From an uncultured Actinomycetes bacterium (GTDB lineage Bacteria; Actinomycetota; Actinomycetes; Mycobacteriales; Nakamurellaceae), in the NCBI GenBank assembly GCA_937926105.1, contig CALANS010000163.1, positions 35,712 to 99,711 of the forward strand: a stretch of 64,000 bases of DNA, read 5' to 3'. Of the stretch, positions 17,602 to 26,433 are shown one piece after another; positions within the stretch are counted from its first letter, which is position 1; each line of letters begins with the position of its first letter. The notes below the pieces were generated by a model, which did no database searches, was not told the DNA's origin, and saw nothing but the letters and a program-made list of their open reading frames with translations. The position numbers were made by a program, and so were the translations under genes.

Positions 17602-18093
17602 GTGCCAGATCCGTCCGCGCCCGAGCAGTGGCTGCTGCTCGCCTACCGGCTTCCCCGAGTCCCCTCCACGCCGCGGTCCAGCGTGTGGCGCAAGGTCAAG
17701 CGCCTGGGCGCCGCGCAGCTGGCCGACGGCCTGGTCGCGGTTCCCGCCGACGCGCGCACCCGCGAGGCGCTGGAATGGATAGCCGACGAAGTCATCGAGG
17801 CCCGCGGCGAGGCCATGGTGTGGCTGGGCCGACCCGCCGACGCCACCGGCCTGGCCACGATCACCGCCCGGATGCGCGAGGCGATCGGCGAGGAGTACCG
17901 GGCCGTCGCCGATGAGGCGGTGGCGACCCGCGACGCGGATCCGCCGACCCGGCGACGGGTACTGGCGCGCCTCCGACGCGAGCTGCAGCGCATCGAGGCG
18001 CGGGACTTCTTCCCGCCCCCCGAGCGTGACACCGCGCGCAGCGCCGTCGAGGACCTGGCCGCCGCGCGAGCCGACACCGGCGCGCACACATGA
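17602..18093 (+). CDS. chrB: ChrB N-terminal-domain protein (chromate-responsive regulator half)
   Basis: 163 residues from the GTG at 17602. The opening WLLLAYRLPRVPSTPRSSVWRKVKRLGAAQL is the conserved start of the ChrB N-terminal domain, followed by DGLVAVPADARTREALEWIADEV. In other bacteria this domain is fused to the ChrB C-domain in one protein of about 310 residues. Here the two halves are separate genes joined by an ATGA overlap. It is basic and probably binds the repeat pair just upstream. Confidence 0.82.
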   Translation: MPDPSAPEQWLLLAYRLPRVPSTPRSSVWRKVKRLGAAQLADGLVAVPADARTREALEWIADEVIEARGEAMVWLGRPADATGLATITARMREAIGEEYRAVADEAVATRDADPPTRRRVLARLRRELQRIEARDFFPPPERDTARSAVEDLAAARADTGAHT

Positions 18094-18530
18094 AGTGGGC
18101 CACCCGCGCCGGCGTGCATGTCGACCGGGCCGCCTGCGCCTGGCTGATCACCCGCTTCATCGACCACGACGCGCAATTCACCTTCGTCACCGACCCGACG
18201 CAGGTGCCCGACGACGCCACCCCATTCGACATGCGCGGAGTGGCCCTCAGTCACCACCAGGACCGGTGCACCTTCGAGACCGCGCTCATCCACTTCGACC
18301 TGACCAGCGACCCCGCGCTGGAAGAAATCGGCCACATCGTCCACGAAGCCGACCTCGGCGACGACCTGTTCGACGCCCCCGCCGCCCCCGGCCTGGACAT
18401 CCTCATCCGCGGCCTATCGCTGATCAGCCCCACCGACCACCACACCCTGCAAATAACCGGCCAACTCTTCGACGGCCTCTACGAACACACGCGCCGCCGC
18501 CTGCTGACAGGACGCCCACCCGCCGGCTAA
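18090..18530 (+). CDS. ChrB C-terminal-domain protein, second copy
   Basis: 146 residues, starting at the ATG that overlaps the stop of the ChrB N-domain gene. MKWATRAGVHVDRAACAWLITRFIDHDAQFTFV matches the other copy (15355-15822) residue for residue at the conserved W, R, C, W, L, I, R, F and D positions. CTFETALIHF and IVHEADLGDD complete the family pattern. The pair 17602-18530 therefore represents a split ChrB. Confidence 0.82.
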   Translation: MKWATRAGVHVDRAACAWLITRFIDHDAQFTFVTDPTQVPDDATPFDMRGVALSHHQDRCTFETALIHFDLTSDPALEEIGHIVHEADLGDDLFDAPAAPGLDILIRGLSLISPTDHHTLQITGQLFDGLYEHTRRRLLTGRPPAG

Positions 18531-18729
18531 CAGTGGAATATGCAGGGGGCACCGACGCTTGCCACCGTCGGTGATGGCAAACCGACCCGAGCCATCCGGC
18601 CGAGGCAGTCGACGCACCGCAGATCAGGCAACGTCCGCGGACTCGCGGCGTCTATCGTCAGGTGAGAGCCGACCAGGGTCCGTCCCGTCGGCTCTCCGCG
18701 CACTGTCCGCGACAAGGGCTGGAGGACAT

Positions 18730-20112
18730 ATGCACGCCCGTCGCCGCTTGACGGTAGTGATCATCGCCGCCGCCGTCGCCGTTGGCGTCACGGCCTGCTC
18801 CGGCAGCGGGCCAGCGCCGGTCGTGGTCGTCACGCAGACCACTCACGTGCCCGGTGCTTCGCCGGTGACAACTCCGGCAGGGTCGGCCGGTGCATCGGTG
18901 GCACCCAACCCGCCGGACCAGTCCGATTCTCCGCCGCCCGCAGATGCCGGTGATGCGACGGCTACCGTCCCCTCCACCGGTAGTGGGTCGCCTAGCACCG
19001 CCGGGGATTCGGCAAGCAGTATCACCGGTTCGGCGAGCGCCGGCCCGAACGCGGAATCGGACGGCTTCGTGCCCACCAGGCTCAAGCCGGGCGAGAAGCC
19101 GCCGCAGTTCATCGCGGTCAGCTTCGACGGCGCGGGCTGGCATGAGAAGTGGCAGTACTGGTTCGGCATCGCCAAGAAGGTGCCGTTCCACTTCACCGCC
19201 AACCTGACCGGGCTGTATCTACTGGACGAGGCGCACAAGAACACCTACAGAGGCCCCGGCCACGCGCGCGGTACGAGCTCGTTAGGGTCGTGGAATACCC
19301 CCGGGGAGGTCAAGCAGGAGATCCTCGACCTGAACAAGGCCCACGCCGACGGGCACGAGATTGCCACCCACTTCATGGGGCACTTCTGCTCGGACAACCC
19401 ACCCGGCGCCGACGTGTGGACCACCGCCGACTGGAACTCCGACCTGGACCAGTTCTTCGACGTGTGGAAGAACTACAAGTCCATCGACCAGATACCGGGC
19501 ATGCCGACCCTGGACGTGCCGGCCGACGAGGTGACCGGGGGACGCACCCCGTGCCTGGAGGGCACCCAGGAAGCGCTGTACCCGGCGTTGGTGGCGCACG
19601 GCATCGACTACGACCAGTCGTTCACCCGGCGCGGCATCGTCTGGCCCGACCAGTCACCGAAGCACAAGATCTGGAACATGGGCATGGCCGAATTCCCCAT
19701 GCACGGCAGCATTCCCGGGTACGGACCGAACCACTTCCAGATCACCATGGACTACAACTTCTGGTACTCCCAGGAATTCGACCCGTCCACCGGGCAGATG
19801 AAAGACGTGTCCGCCGCGAAGTCCAAGGCGGACTCCGAGCAGGTGCAGGCCACCTACCAGGACATGCTGGACGGCGCGCTGGCCGGCAGCCACGCCCCGC
19901 TGCTGCTGGGCAACCACTTCAACGAATGGAACAACAACGCCTACACCGAGGCGCTGGGCAACTTCCTGCTGGACAACTGCGGCAAGCCCGGCATCTACTG
20001 CGTCACCTACCGCGACGTCGTGGACTGGATGAACATGCAAGACCCCAAGGTCCTCGCCCGGCTTCAAGCCGAGCCACCGATCCTGGGGCCGCCCGGATCG
20101 TCCAACCGGTAG
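18730..20112 (+). CDS. Polysaccharide-deacetylase-like secreted lipoprotein
   Basis: 460 residues from the ATG at 18730 with GGAGGA immediately upstream. A lipoprotein signal ends at VGVTACSGS (Cys near residue 23). A long low-complexity Ser/Thr/Pro/Gly linker runs to about 110, followed by a NodB-like domain. Its first motif is FIAVSFDGAGWHE (near 128), and the metal-binding His motif is in GHEIATHFMGHFC (near 215). The first motif has a single Asp where catalytic NodB enzymes usually have Asp-Asp, so activity is uncertain. It would act on cell-envelope carbohydrate outside the membrane. Confidence 0.72.
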   Translation: MHARRRLTVVIIAAAVAVGVTACSGSGPAPVVVVTQTTHVPGASPVTTPAGSAGASVAPNPPDQSDSPPPADAGDATATVPSTGSGSPSTAGDSASSITGSASAGPNAESDGFVPTRLKPGEKPPQFIAVSFDGAGWHEKWQYWFGIAKKVPFHFTANLTGLYLLDEAHKNTYRGPGHARGTSSLGSWNTPGEVKQEILDLNKAHADGHEIATHFMGHFCSDNPPGADVWTTADWNSDLDQFFDVWKNYKSIDQIPGMPTLDVPADEVTGGRTPCLEGTQEALYPALVAHGIDYDQSFTRRGIVWPDQSPKHKIWNMGMAEFPMHGSIPGYGPNHFQITMDYNFWYSQEFDPSTGQMKDVSAAKSKADSEQVQATYQDMLDGALAGSHAPLLLGNHFNEWNNNAYTEALGNFLLDNCGKPGIYCVTYRDVVDWMNMQDPKVLARLQAEPPILGPPGSSNR

Positions 20113-20209
20113 GCACGGTGCGCGCAACAGCGCACGCCCGATGGTCCGAACAGCGCCGCCGGCCGGCCGTGTCGATTGAATGCCGGTACCGCCGGCGCCG
20201 ATCGGCCGG

Positions 20210-20530
20210 TCAGCCTGCCCGGGCGGGGGCGCCGCGCTTGCCCAGACGGAGATTCTCGGTGTGCTGGACGGGCTGGTCGGGCAGTTCGGCGACATGGTCG
20301 TCGTACAGGCTGTAGGTGATACTGCGGCCGTGTCGATCCCCGTAGACCAGGCCGGGGTGTCGCAGCACCCGGAGTTGATGCGACACCGCGGATCGCGTCA
20401 TTTCGGTAGCCGCCACCAGCTCGCCGACCGCGGCCGGACCGTGCCGCGGCCGGCCCGGGATCAGCAGCCGGCTGGGCGTGGCCAGCGCCTGCAGCGTCTC
20501 GGCGACCGTCCTGGCGGCCGGATCAATACG
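20210..20530 (-). pseudogene. Decayed NmtR-like ArsR repressor
   Basis: The frame encodes TVAETLQALATPSRLL...VGELVAATEMTRSAVSHQLRVLRH, closely matching the intact NmtR-like protein at 28765-29124, and keeps the C-terminal RLGKR-type ending. The N-terminal dozen or so residues, including the Gly-His metal ligands, are missing. Replacements such as LLIPGRPRHGP for LLILGRLRRGP and ELPDQPVQHTENL for ELLDQAVYHTEHL look degenerative. Upstream codons (to 20614) run into the antisense of an ATPase remnant. It appears to be left over from an internal deletion of an nmtR-ATPase locus. Confidence 0.65.
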
Positions 20531-21085
20531 ACGGAGCCATCCTTCTCGCCGACACCATCCGCGATACCGCCCACCCAGTCGTGACCGGACTGCACCAGCT
20601 CGGGCTGCGGACAATGATGACCACCGGCGATCAGGAGATCACCGCCCGCGCGGTGGCCGACCGGCTGGGCATCGACGACGTGCGGGCCGGCCTGCTACCA
20701 GGGGCAGAAGCTGGCCGCGACCAACATCCGAACGCGCAGCCGCCCACCGGCTGGCCATGGTCGGTGACGGAATCAACCAGGCACCCGCCCTGGCGCGGCG
20801 CCGACGTCGGCATCGCCATGGGCTCCGGCACCGACATCGCCCAGGAAACCGACGACGTCGTGCTGATCAGCTCCGACCTGGGCGACCTGGTCCGCACCGT
20901 GCAGGTCGCCCGCCGCGCCCGGCCAACTTCGCCGGCACCATCGCCGTCGACCTGGCCGCCCTCGGGATCCTCGGCCCCGTACTCGCCGCGGTCGTGCACG
21001 TCGGCAGCGCATCCGCCTTCATCGTCAACTCCGCCCGGCTCATACACAGCCGCGCCACCACCCGGCGCGCACCGAGACCAGGCCA
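20527..21085 (+). pseudogene. Remnant of a metal P-type ATPase (C-terminal third)
   Basis: Three alternating frames together encode YDGAILLADTIRDT, GLHQLGLRTMMTTGDQE, ADRLGIDDVRAGLLPG, LAMVGDGINQAPALA, ADVGIAMGSGTDIAQETDDV and NFAGTIAVDLAALGILGP. Each is the counterpart of a segment in the intact ATPase at 26672-28645. Frame changes fall near 20703, 20795 and 20925, and the conserved GDGxNDAP is altered to GDGINQAP. It begins right where the nmtR remnant ends, so the first two thirds of the ATPase and the intergenic operator are gone. Confidence 0.75.
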
Positions 21086-21319
21086 ACCGATCGACACCAC
21101 TGAGAACCTCGTCGCCTATCGGTCGATTCAGTGGCCGGCGGTGACAATGCGCAGCCGGGCACGAGCGCAGGCAGGCGATGAGTTCATGTGTGGACGAGTG
21201 CACGTGACGCGGAGGTCACATGGTCCCGGTGGTCATGCCCGCGGTGACCTGCGATGCTATGCGGATGACCGGACAGCACGCCGCCGCGTTGCGGGCCTCG
21301 CGCGGACTGATCCGAGCAT

Positions 21320-21874
21320 ATGCCGCCGGAGATGCTCAGGGTCACCACCAGATCGCTCGGCGCCACGGCGGCCGGGCTGCCCGGCCGGCTGGTGCAACCG
21401 CTGCGGCCTTCTGGCGGCCCGATGCTGGTGGCCGGCGCCAGCCCGCTTCGCCCGGGGCCCCGGCCGCTACTGCCCGCTCTCGCCGGGCGTGCGGTTTCCA
21501 TCACCTGGCCCCGGCTTGATCGCGCCGCCCAGGACGTGCGGTCGGTGATCGAGTGCTACCCAGGCGGGGCCGTGCTGGCGTGCCTTCCGGCGGGCGGTTT
21601 GCTGCATCTGGCCGCGCATGCTCATCATGAGCCGGACAGCCCGCTGTCCGTTTCGGCGGTGCTCGCCGGCGGGCCGCCGTTCGCCTTACGACATCGCGAC
21701 GAACCGTACCCTGACGGATCTGTCGTGATGTCCAGTTGCGACGTGGCCCGCAACGCGATCCGCGCCGGACGGGAACCGCTGGGCTGGCGGCTGCCCTGCC
21801 GCGCTGTGGGGTGCGCACGGTGGTGGCCGCGGTCTCGCCGGTGCCCGATCGGGCGGCCGGCGGTGGAGCGCTAG
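21320..21874 (+). pseudogene. Frameshifted CHAT-domain protein fragment
   Basis: The frame keeps hallmarks of the C-terminal half of a CHAT (caspase-like) protease: GGLLHLAAHAHHEPDSPL carries the catalytic-His segment and VVMSSCDVARNA the catalytic-Cys segment, followed by REPLGW. After about 21795 the conserved continuation GVRTVVAAVSPVPD is found in another frame, so a single-base indel disrupts the end. The upstream part is short and no tetratricopeptide domain is visible. It is therefore a truncated relic, ending one base before the next gene. Confidence 0.6.
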
Positions 21875-23314
21875 ATGCTGGCATGGATTCTGCTGGCCGT
21901 CGGGCTGGTGCTGATCGTGCTCACCGCGATCTACGTCGCGGCGGAGTTCTCGCTGGTCACGGTGGACCGTGCGGCCGTGGACCGGGCCGTCGCCGAGGGC
22001 AGCGGCCGCGCCAGGGCGGTGCGGGCGGGGTTGCGTCGGCTGTCCACCGAGCTCTCCGGGGCGCAGGTCGGCATCACCGTCACCACCCTTGCCCTGGGCT
22101 ACGTGATGGAACCATCGTTGGCCGTGCTGCTCACCGGACCGCTGACCGCCACCGGGATGTCCGAGGTCGCTGCCGCGTCGACGGCCGTCACCGTCTCGCT
22201 GATCCTGGCCACCGTGCTGTCCATGGTGTTCGGCGAGCTGGTGCCCAAGAACATCGCCATCGCCCGCCCGTTGGCCACCGCCGGCGTGGTGATCGGGCCG
22301 CAGCGCATCACCACGACGCTGTCCCGCCCGCTGATCTGGGCGCTCAACGGCACCGCCAACGGCGTGCTGCGGCTGCTCGGCATCGCCCCGCAGGAGGAGC
22401 TGCGGTCCACCCGGTCGGCGCAGGAGCTGTTCTCGCTGGTCCGCCGCTCCGGGGCGCAGGGCACCCTGGAGCAGCGCACCGCGCGGCTGCTGGCGCAGTC
22501 CATCGCGTTCTCCGGCAAGACCGCGGACGACGTGCTCACCCCTCGGGTGGACGTGGTGTTTGTGCGCGCCGACGACCCGGCCGGCGCGGTGATCGATGCC
22601 GCCCTGGCATCCGGTTACTCCCGGTTCCCGGTGATCGGCCAGGACGCGGACGACGTGGTCGGCCTGGTGCACCTCAAGCGAGTGGTGACGGTGCCGCCGG
22701 ACCAACGGGCCGACCTGCTGGTGCGGGCGCTGATGGTGCCCGCCCCGGTGGTGCCCGGCTCTCTGCCGCTGGACGACATCCTCGAGCTGCTGCGCGGCCG
22801 GGGGTTGCAGATGGCCGTTGTGGTCGACGAGTACGGCGGCACGGCCGGCATCGTCACCCTGGAGGACGTCGTCGAGGAACTGGTGGGGGAGATCGCCGAC
22901 GAGCACGACACCGGTGCCGGCCGCGCGGAGCGGCTGCCCGACGGCAGCTGGCTGGTGCCCGGACAGCTGCGGCCCGACGAGATCGCCGACATCACCGGGC
23001 TACAGCTGCCCGAGTCCAGCGACTACGAAACCGTGGCCGGCCTGCTGATCGACCGGCTGAACCGACTCCCCAACGCCGGTGAGGGGGCCGCGGTGCCGGC
23101 CCTGCTGGCCGCGGACGCCGCGCTCGGCGCGCTGCCCGGGGACGAACCGATGGGAGCGGACCCGGAGTCCGATCTGGCCCGGCCGGTGATGGCGCGGTTG
23201 ACGGCGCACCGGCTGGACGGCCGGCGGGTGGCCGTGGTGCGGCTGTCGTCGGTGCGGCCCGGGGCGGACCCGGAACGGGACGACCAGAATCCAGGCATCG
23301 GGCGGCTGCGGTGA
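21875..23314 (+). CDS. DUF21/CBS-pair/CorC-HlyC membrane protein (CNNM-like)
   Basis: 479 residues. Four hydrophobic segments in the first 200 residues form the DUF21 (CNNM) domain, with AAEFSLVTVDRA at residue 17 onward and GELVPKNIAI near 118. A CBS pair lies at about 215-340 (DDVLTPRVDVVFVRADD, YSRFPVIGQD, LVHLKR, VVDEYGGTAGIVTLEDVVEELVGEI). A CorC_HlyC domain covers about 350-430. The family includes putative Mg/Co transporters and so-called hemolysins. It overlaps the next, paralogous gene by GTGA. Confidence 0.88.
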   Translation: MLAWILLAVGLVLIVLTAIYVAAEFSLVTVDRAAVDRAVAEGSGRARAVRAGLRRLSTELSGAQVGITVTTLALGYVMEPSLAVLLTGPLTATGMSEVAAASTAVTVSLILATVLSMVFGELVPKNIAIARPLATAGVVIGPQRITTTLSRPLIWALNGTANGVLRLLGIAPQEELRSTRSAQELFSLVRRSGAQGTLEQRTARLLAQSIAFSGKTADDVLTPRVDVVFVRADDPAGAVIDAALASGYSRFPVIGQDADDVVGLVHLKRVVTVPPDQRADLLVRALMVPAPVVPGSLPLDDILELLRGRGLQMAVVVDEYGGTAGIVTLEDVVEELVGEIADEHDTGAGRAERLPDGSWLVPGQLRPDEIADITGLQLPESSDYETVAGLLIDRLNRLPNAGEGAAVPALLAADAALGALPGDEPMGADPESDLARPVMARLTAHRLDGRRVAVVRLSSVRPGADPERDDQNPGIGRLR

Positions 23315-24390
23315 GCTGGCTGATGCTGCTTATTGTGCTGGTATTGCTGGCGGCGTCCGCCCTGTTCGTCGCCGCCGAGTTCTCGCTGATCGCCGCCCGT
23401 CGCACGCAGGTCGAGCCGCTGGCCGTGACCAGCGCACGAGCCCGATCGACGCTGGCCGCCATGGAAGACGTGTCGGTGATGATGGCCACCGCCCAGCTTG
23501 GCATCACCGCCTGCGGCGTGCTGCTCGGCGCGGTGGGGGAGCCCGCGGTCGCGCACCTGCTGGAACCCGCCTTCGCGGGTGCCGGGCTGCCCACCGGCGC
23601 CGTCGAACCGGTCGCGCTGGTGATCGCGCTGCTGCTGGTGGTGTCCGCGCACGTGGCGTTCGGCGAGATGGTGCCCAAGAACATCGCGCTGGCCGGACCG
23701 GAGCGAGTCGCGGTGGCGCTGGCCCCCGGCCTGCGCGCGCTCGCCCGCGCCTTGGGCCCCATCGTGCGCGGACTGAACCACCTGGCCAACGGCATGGTGC
23801 GGCTGGCCGGCATGCAGCCCAGCGACGAGGTGGCCTCCACGTTCACCCGCGAGGAGGTGGCCGCGCTGGTGGCGCAGTCGGCGCGCGAGGGCCTGCTGGA
23901 CCCAGAGGACGAGCAGCTGATCGGCTCCGCGCTGAACTTCGAGACCGGCACCGTGTCCGACGTACTGGTGCCAGACGGGGAGCTGGTGACGGTCGGGCCG
24001 GACCCCACCGCCGCCGAGGTGGAACGGGCCTGCGCCCGTTCCGGCTTCTCCCGGTTCCCGGTGCTCGGCCGACCCGGCAGTGCGGAAGAACCCGGCGACT
24101 TCGTGGGCTTCGTGCACGTGCGGGACGCGCTGCGGAGCGCCCCCGATCGGCGGAAGGGCCCGCTTCCGGCCTCGGCGATCCGGGCGCTTCCCGTCACCGC
24201 CCCGTCCACCCCGCTCCGCACCGCGCTGGACCTGATGCGCGCCCGCCGGGTCCACATGGCCAGGGTGCGAGGCGCCGGCGGGTCGGCGGGGGTGCTGATG
24301 CTGCAGGACGTGATCGAGGCACTGGTCGGTGACGTCGTTGACGCCACCCGGCGCACGCCCGGACGGCCGGAACGCGGCCCGGCCGGATAG
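23311..24390 (+). CDS. DUF21/CBS membrane protein, second subunit
   Basis: 359 residues from a GTG overlapping the preceding stop. It has the same AAEFSLIAARR start and GEMVPKNIAL motif as its neighbour, and a CBS pair at about 210-345 with FSRFPVLG and VGFVHVRD. It lacks the CorC_HlyC domain. Paired genes of this kind are common in actinobacteria, and the two products may form a heterodimer. Substrate unknown; Mg or Co transport is the family-level expectation. Confidence 0.86.
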   Translation: MSWLMLLIVLVLLAASALFVAAEFSLIAARRTQVEPLAVTSARARSTLAAMEDVSVMMATAQLGITACGVLLGAVGEPAVAHLLEPAFAGAGLPTGAVEPVALVIALLLVVSAHVAFGEMVPKNIALAGPERVAVALAPGLRALARALGPIVRGLNHLANGMVRLAGMQPSDEVASTFTREEVAALVAQSAREGLLDPEDEQLIGSALNFETGTVSDVLVPDGELVTVGPDPTAAEVERACARSGFSRFPVLGRPGSAEEPGDFVGFVHVRDALRSAPDRRKGPLPASAIRALPVTAPSTPLRTALDLMRARRVHMARVRGAGGSAGVLMLQDVIEALVGDVVDATRRTPGRPERGPAG

Positions 24391-24898
24391 TCCGCACCCG
24401 ACCAGGGACCACGAGAACAGCCCGCGGGCCGGCAACGGCGCCGCTGTGTCCGTGTCTTTAGGTGCCATGTCGGTGCCACTTCATGCCGGCCGGCGTCCCG
24501 GCCGTCACGTTGATTCTGACCCAGCATCGCGGCCGCGGTGATGCAGTGCCTGGCCGGCTGGCCACGGCCAGCCGACTAACCGCCGACCCGCTACGCCGAG
24601 CCGGCGGTTAGGACAACGAGCACCGCGCCGCCGAACGGCTGCAACGCAGCCTGTTGCCGCAGCCGACACAGCCCACCGGGGATAGCGGTCGCCATCGGCT
24701 ACCCGCCGGCCGGCGATCGGGTCGACGTCGGCGGCGACCGGACGGTCTGCCCAAGTAACAGACGCAAGCCGCAAGCGGTAACACCTCACGGAGACTCACG
24801 CTCGTGCTGATCGCCCTCCGCGTCGCGGGCGGCGTTTGTGCTGTGGGAATGGCGCTTTCGTGGTCGTGTTGCTATTGATGGGCTATCCGGGCGCCACG
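24391..24898. other. Non-coding gap with tandem hairpins
   Basis: About 500 bp without a convincing gene. Two GC-rich inverted repeats lie side by side: CGGCTGGCC/GGCCAGCCG (24555-24563 and 24566-24574) and CTAACCGCCG/CGGCGGTTAG (24576-24585 and 24602-24611). The rest shows no coding bias. Confidence 0.5.
24555..24611. terminator. Tandem hairpins, candidate terminator
   Basis: Two perfect stems (9 bp with a 2-nt loop and 10 bp with a 16-nt loop) stand one base apart, about 165 nt after the DUF21/CBS operon. No T-tract follows. They may terminate that operon or be a structured site of another kind. Confidence 0.35.
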
Positions 24899-24904
24899 AT
24901 GTGT

Positions 24905-24915
24905 AATAATCTGCG
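24905..24915. promoter_or_regulatory. Motif shared with the first KmtR-type operator
   Basis: AATAATCTGCG lies immediately before the ATG of the second KmtR-like gene and is identical to 12034-12044 upstream of the first KmtR/CDF pair. It could be an operator half-site or part of a -10 region of a nearly leaderless transcript. Confidence 0.45.
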
Positions 24916-24916
24916 C

Positions 24917-25285
24917 ATGAATGCAGGAAGACGGGCTGTAGACGTCGCTGGCTCCGACTCGTCGTTGGTGAATCTTGCGGTCGGGGTGTTCTCGATGCTC
25001 GCCGACGCAACGCGGGTGCGGATCATCCTGGCGCTGCGCGGCGGGGAGCTCGCGGTGAATCAACTGGCGGGGGTGGTGGCGAAGTCGCCGGCTGCGGTGT
25101 CGCAGCATCTGGCGAAGCTGCGTTCGGCGCGGATCGTCACAGCCCGGCCGGACGGCACGTGGATGTTCTATCGGCTGGTCGATGAGCATGCTGCCGCGCT
25201 GCTGGCCGAGACGCTGTTGCAGATCGAGCACACCCTGGACGCACCGCCGCATCATCATCGCCGGCCGACTCGGGCAGGTCGGTGA
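24917..25285 (+). CDS. KmtR-like ArsR/SmtB repressor, second copy
   Basis: 122 residues from the ATG at 24917 (an in-frame ATG at 24899 is also possible). It has LAVGVFSMLADATRVRIILAL and the HTH VVAKSPAAVSQHLAKLR, very like the first copy. It ends LLQIEHTLDAPPHHHR, a His-rich tail that can supply metal ligands. It overlaps the following exporter gene by 3 nt, so sensor and exporter are co-transcribed rather than divergent. Ni or Co sensing is likely by resemblance. Confidence 0.8.
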   Translation: MNAGRRAVDVAGSDSSLVNLAVGVFSMLADATRVRIILALRGGELAVNQLAGVVAKSPAAVSQHLAKLRSARIVTARPDGTWMFYRLVDEHAAALLAETLLQIEHTLDAPPHHHRRPTRAGR

Positions 25286-26433
25286 TGCGGACATTGCTGG
25301 CCGCGCTGCGCAATCGGGGTGTTCAGGCCGCGCTGGCCTCGGCGCTGTTGTTCGGCGCTGGCACCCCGCTGGCCAAGCTGCTGCTCGCCGAGGATGTCAG
25401 CCCGTGGCTGCTGGCGGGGTTGCTGTATTGCGGATCCGGTGTCGGTCTGGGCGTGTATCGGCTGGTCCGGCGGACCGGCCGGGTACGGATAGCGCGCAGC
25501 GAACTGCCGTGGCTGGTCGGCGCAGTGTTCTTCGGCGGAGTGGCCGGGCCCCTCCTGCTGATGCTGGGATTGGCGAACATGCCGGCCACCGGGGCGTCGC
25601 TGCTTTTGAACGCGGAGGGCGTGTTCACCGCGGTGCTGGCGTGGGTGGTGTTCAGGGAAAACGTCGACCGGCGCATCGCGATAGGAATGGTGGCGATCGT
25701 GGCCGGCGCCGCCGTGCTAAGTGTGCCGTCCGGGGCCAACTTCGGTAGCCCGTGGCCCGCGCTGGCGATCCTGGCGGCCTGCCTGTGTTGGGGGCTGGAT
25801 AACAACCTGACCCGCAAGGTGGCGCTGACCGACGCGACGTGGCTGGCGGCGATCAAGGGCGGCGTGGCCGGACCGGTCAACCTGGCCCTAGCATTCGCGG
25901 TCGGCGCGCGACTGCCCGCCGCGGGAAACGTCGCGGCAGCGGCAGCGATCGGCCTGGTCGCCTACGGAATCAGCCTGGTGCTGTTCATCATCGCGATGGC
26001 GCACGTCGGCACCGCGCGCACCGGCGCCTACTACTCGGTTGCGCCGTTTTTCGGGACCGTGCTCGCGCTCGCCTTGGGCGAGCCGCTGACCTGGCCCGTC
26101 GCCGTCGCCGCGGCGCTCATGGCCGTCGGGGTGTGGCTGCACCTGACGGAGGTCCACGATCATGTGCACACCCACGAGCCGATCACGCACGAACATTGGC
26201 ATGTGCATGACGAGCACCACCAGCACCACCACGAACCGGGTCAGGAGGTGCCGGCCGGCGCGCGGCACAAGCATGTGCACACGCACGAGCCGATCACGCA
26301 CTCGCACCCGCACTACCCCGATGCGCATCACCGCCACCGGCACGGCGCGCGGCGTGAATCACCCGACGGTGGTGAACAGAGCGGCGGCGAAGGCGATGTA
26401 CAAGCCGCCGGCGACGATCAGGCGGGGCGGTGA
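25282..26433 (+). CDS. EamA/DMT-family transporter with His-rich C-terminus
   Basis: 383 residues from a GTG overlapping the sensor stop (an ATG follows at 25285). Ten hydrophobic segments in two EamA halves span about residues 10-290. The last 90 residues are packed with His and hold two copies of HVHTHEPITH (near 293 and 332), plus HHQHHHE and HHRHRH. Ordinary EamA permeases lack such a tail. With a KmtR-like sensor in the same transcript, it is most simply read as a divalent-metal exporter. The last 75 bp overlap a small antisense remnant. Confidence 0.8.
   Translation: MMRTLLAALRNRGVQAALASALLFGAGTPLAKLLLAEDVSPWLLAGLLYCGSGVGLGVYRLVRRTGRVRIARSELPWLVGAVFFGGVAGPLLLMLGLANMPATGASLLLNAEGVFTAVLAWVVFRENVDRRIAIGMVAIVAGAAVLSVPSGANFGSPWPALAILAACLCWGLDNNLTRKVALTDATWLAAIKGGVAGPVNLALAFAVGARLPAAGNVAAAAAIGLVAYGISLVLFIIAMAHVGTARTGAYYSVAPFFGTVLALALGEPLTWPVAVAAALMAVGVWLHLTEVHDHVHTHEPITHEHWHVHDEHHQHHHEPGQEVPAGARHKHVHTHEPITHSHPHYPDAHHRHRHGARRESPDGGEQSGGEGDVQAAGDDQAGR

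Noticed and set aside
18624..20295. Reverse and alternative forward frames overlapping the NodB-like lipoprotein
   Set aside because: They lack motifs and are low-complexity; the lipoprotein frame has signal peptide, ribosome site and domain motifs.
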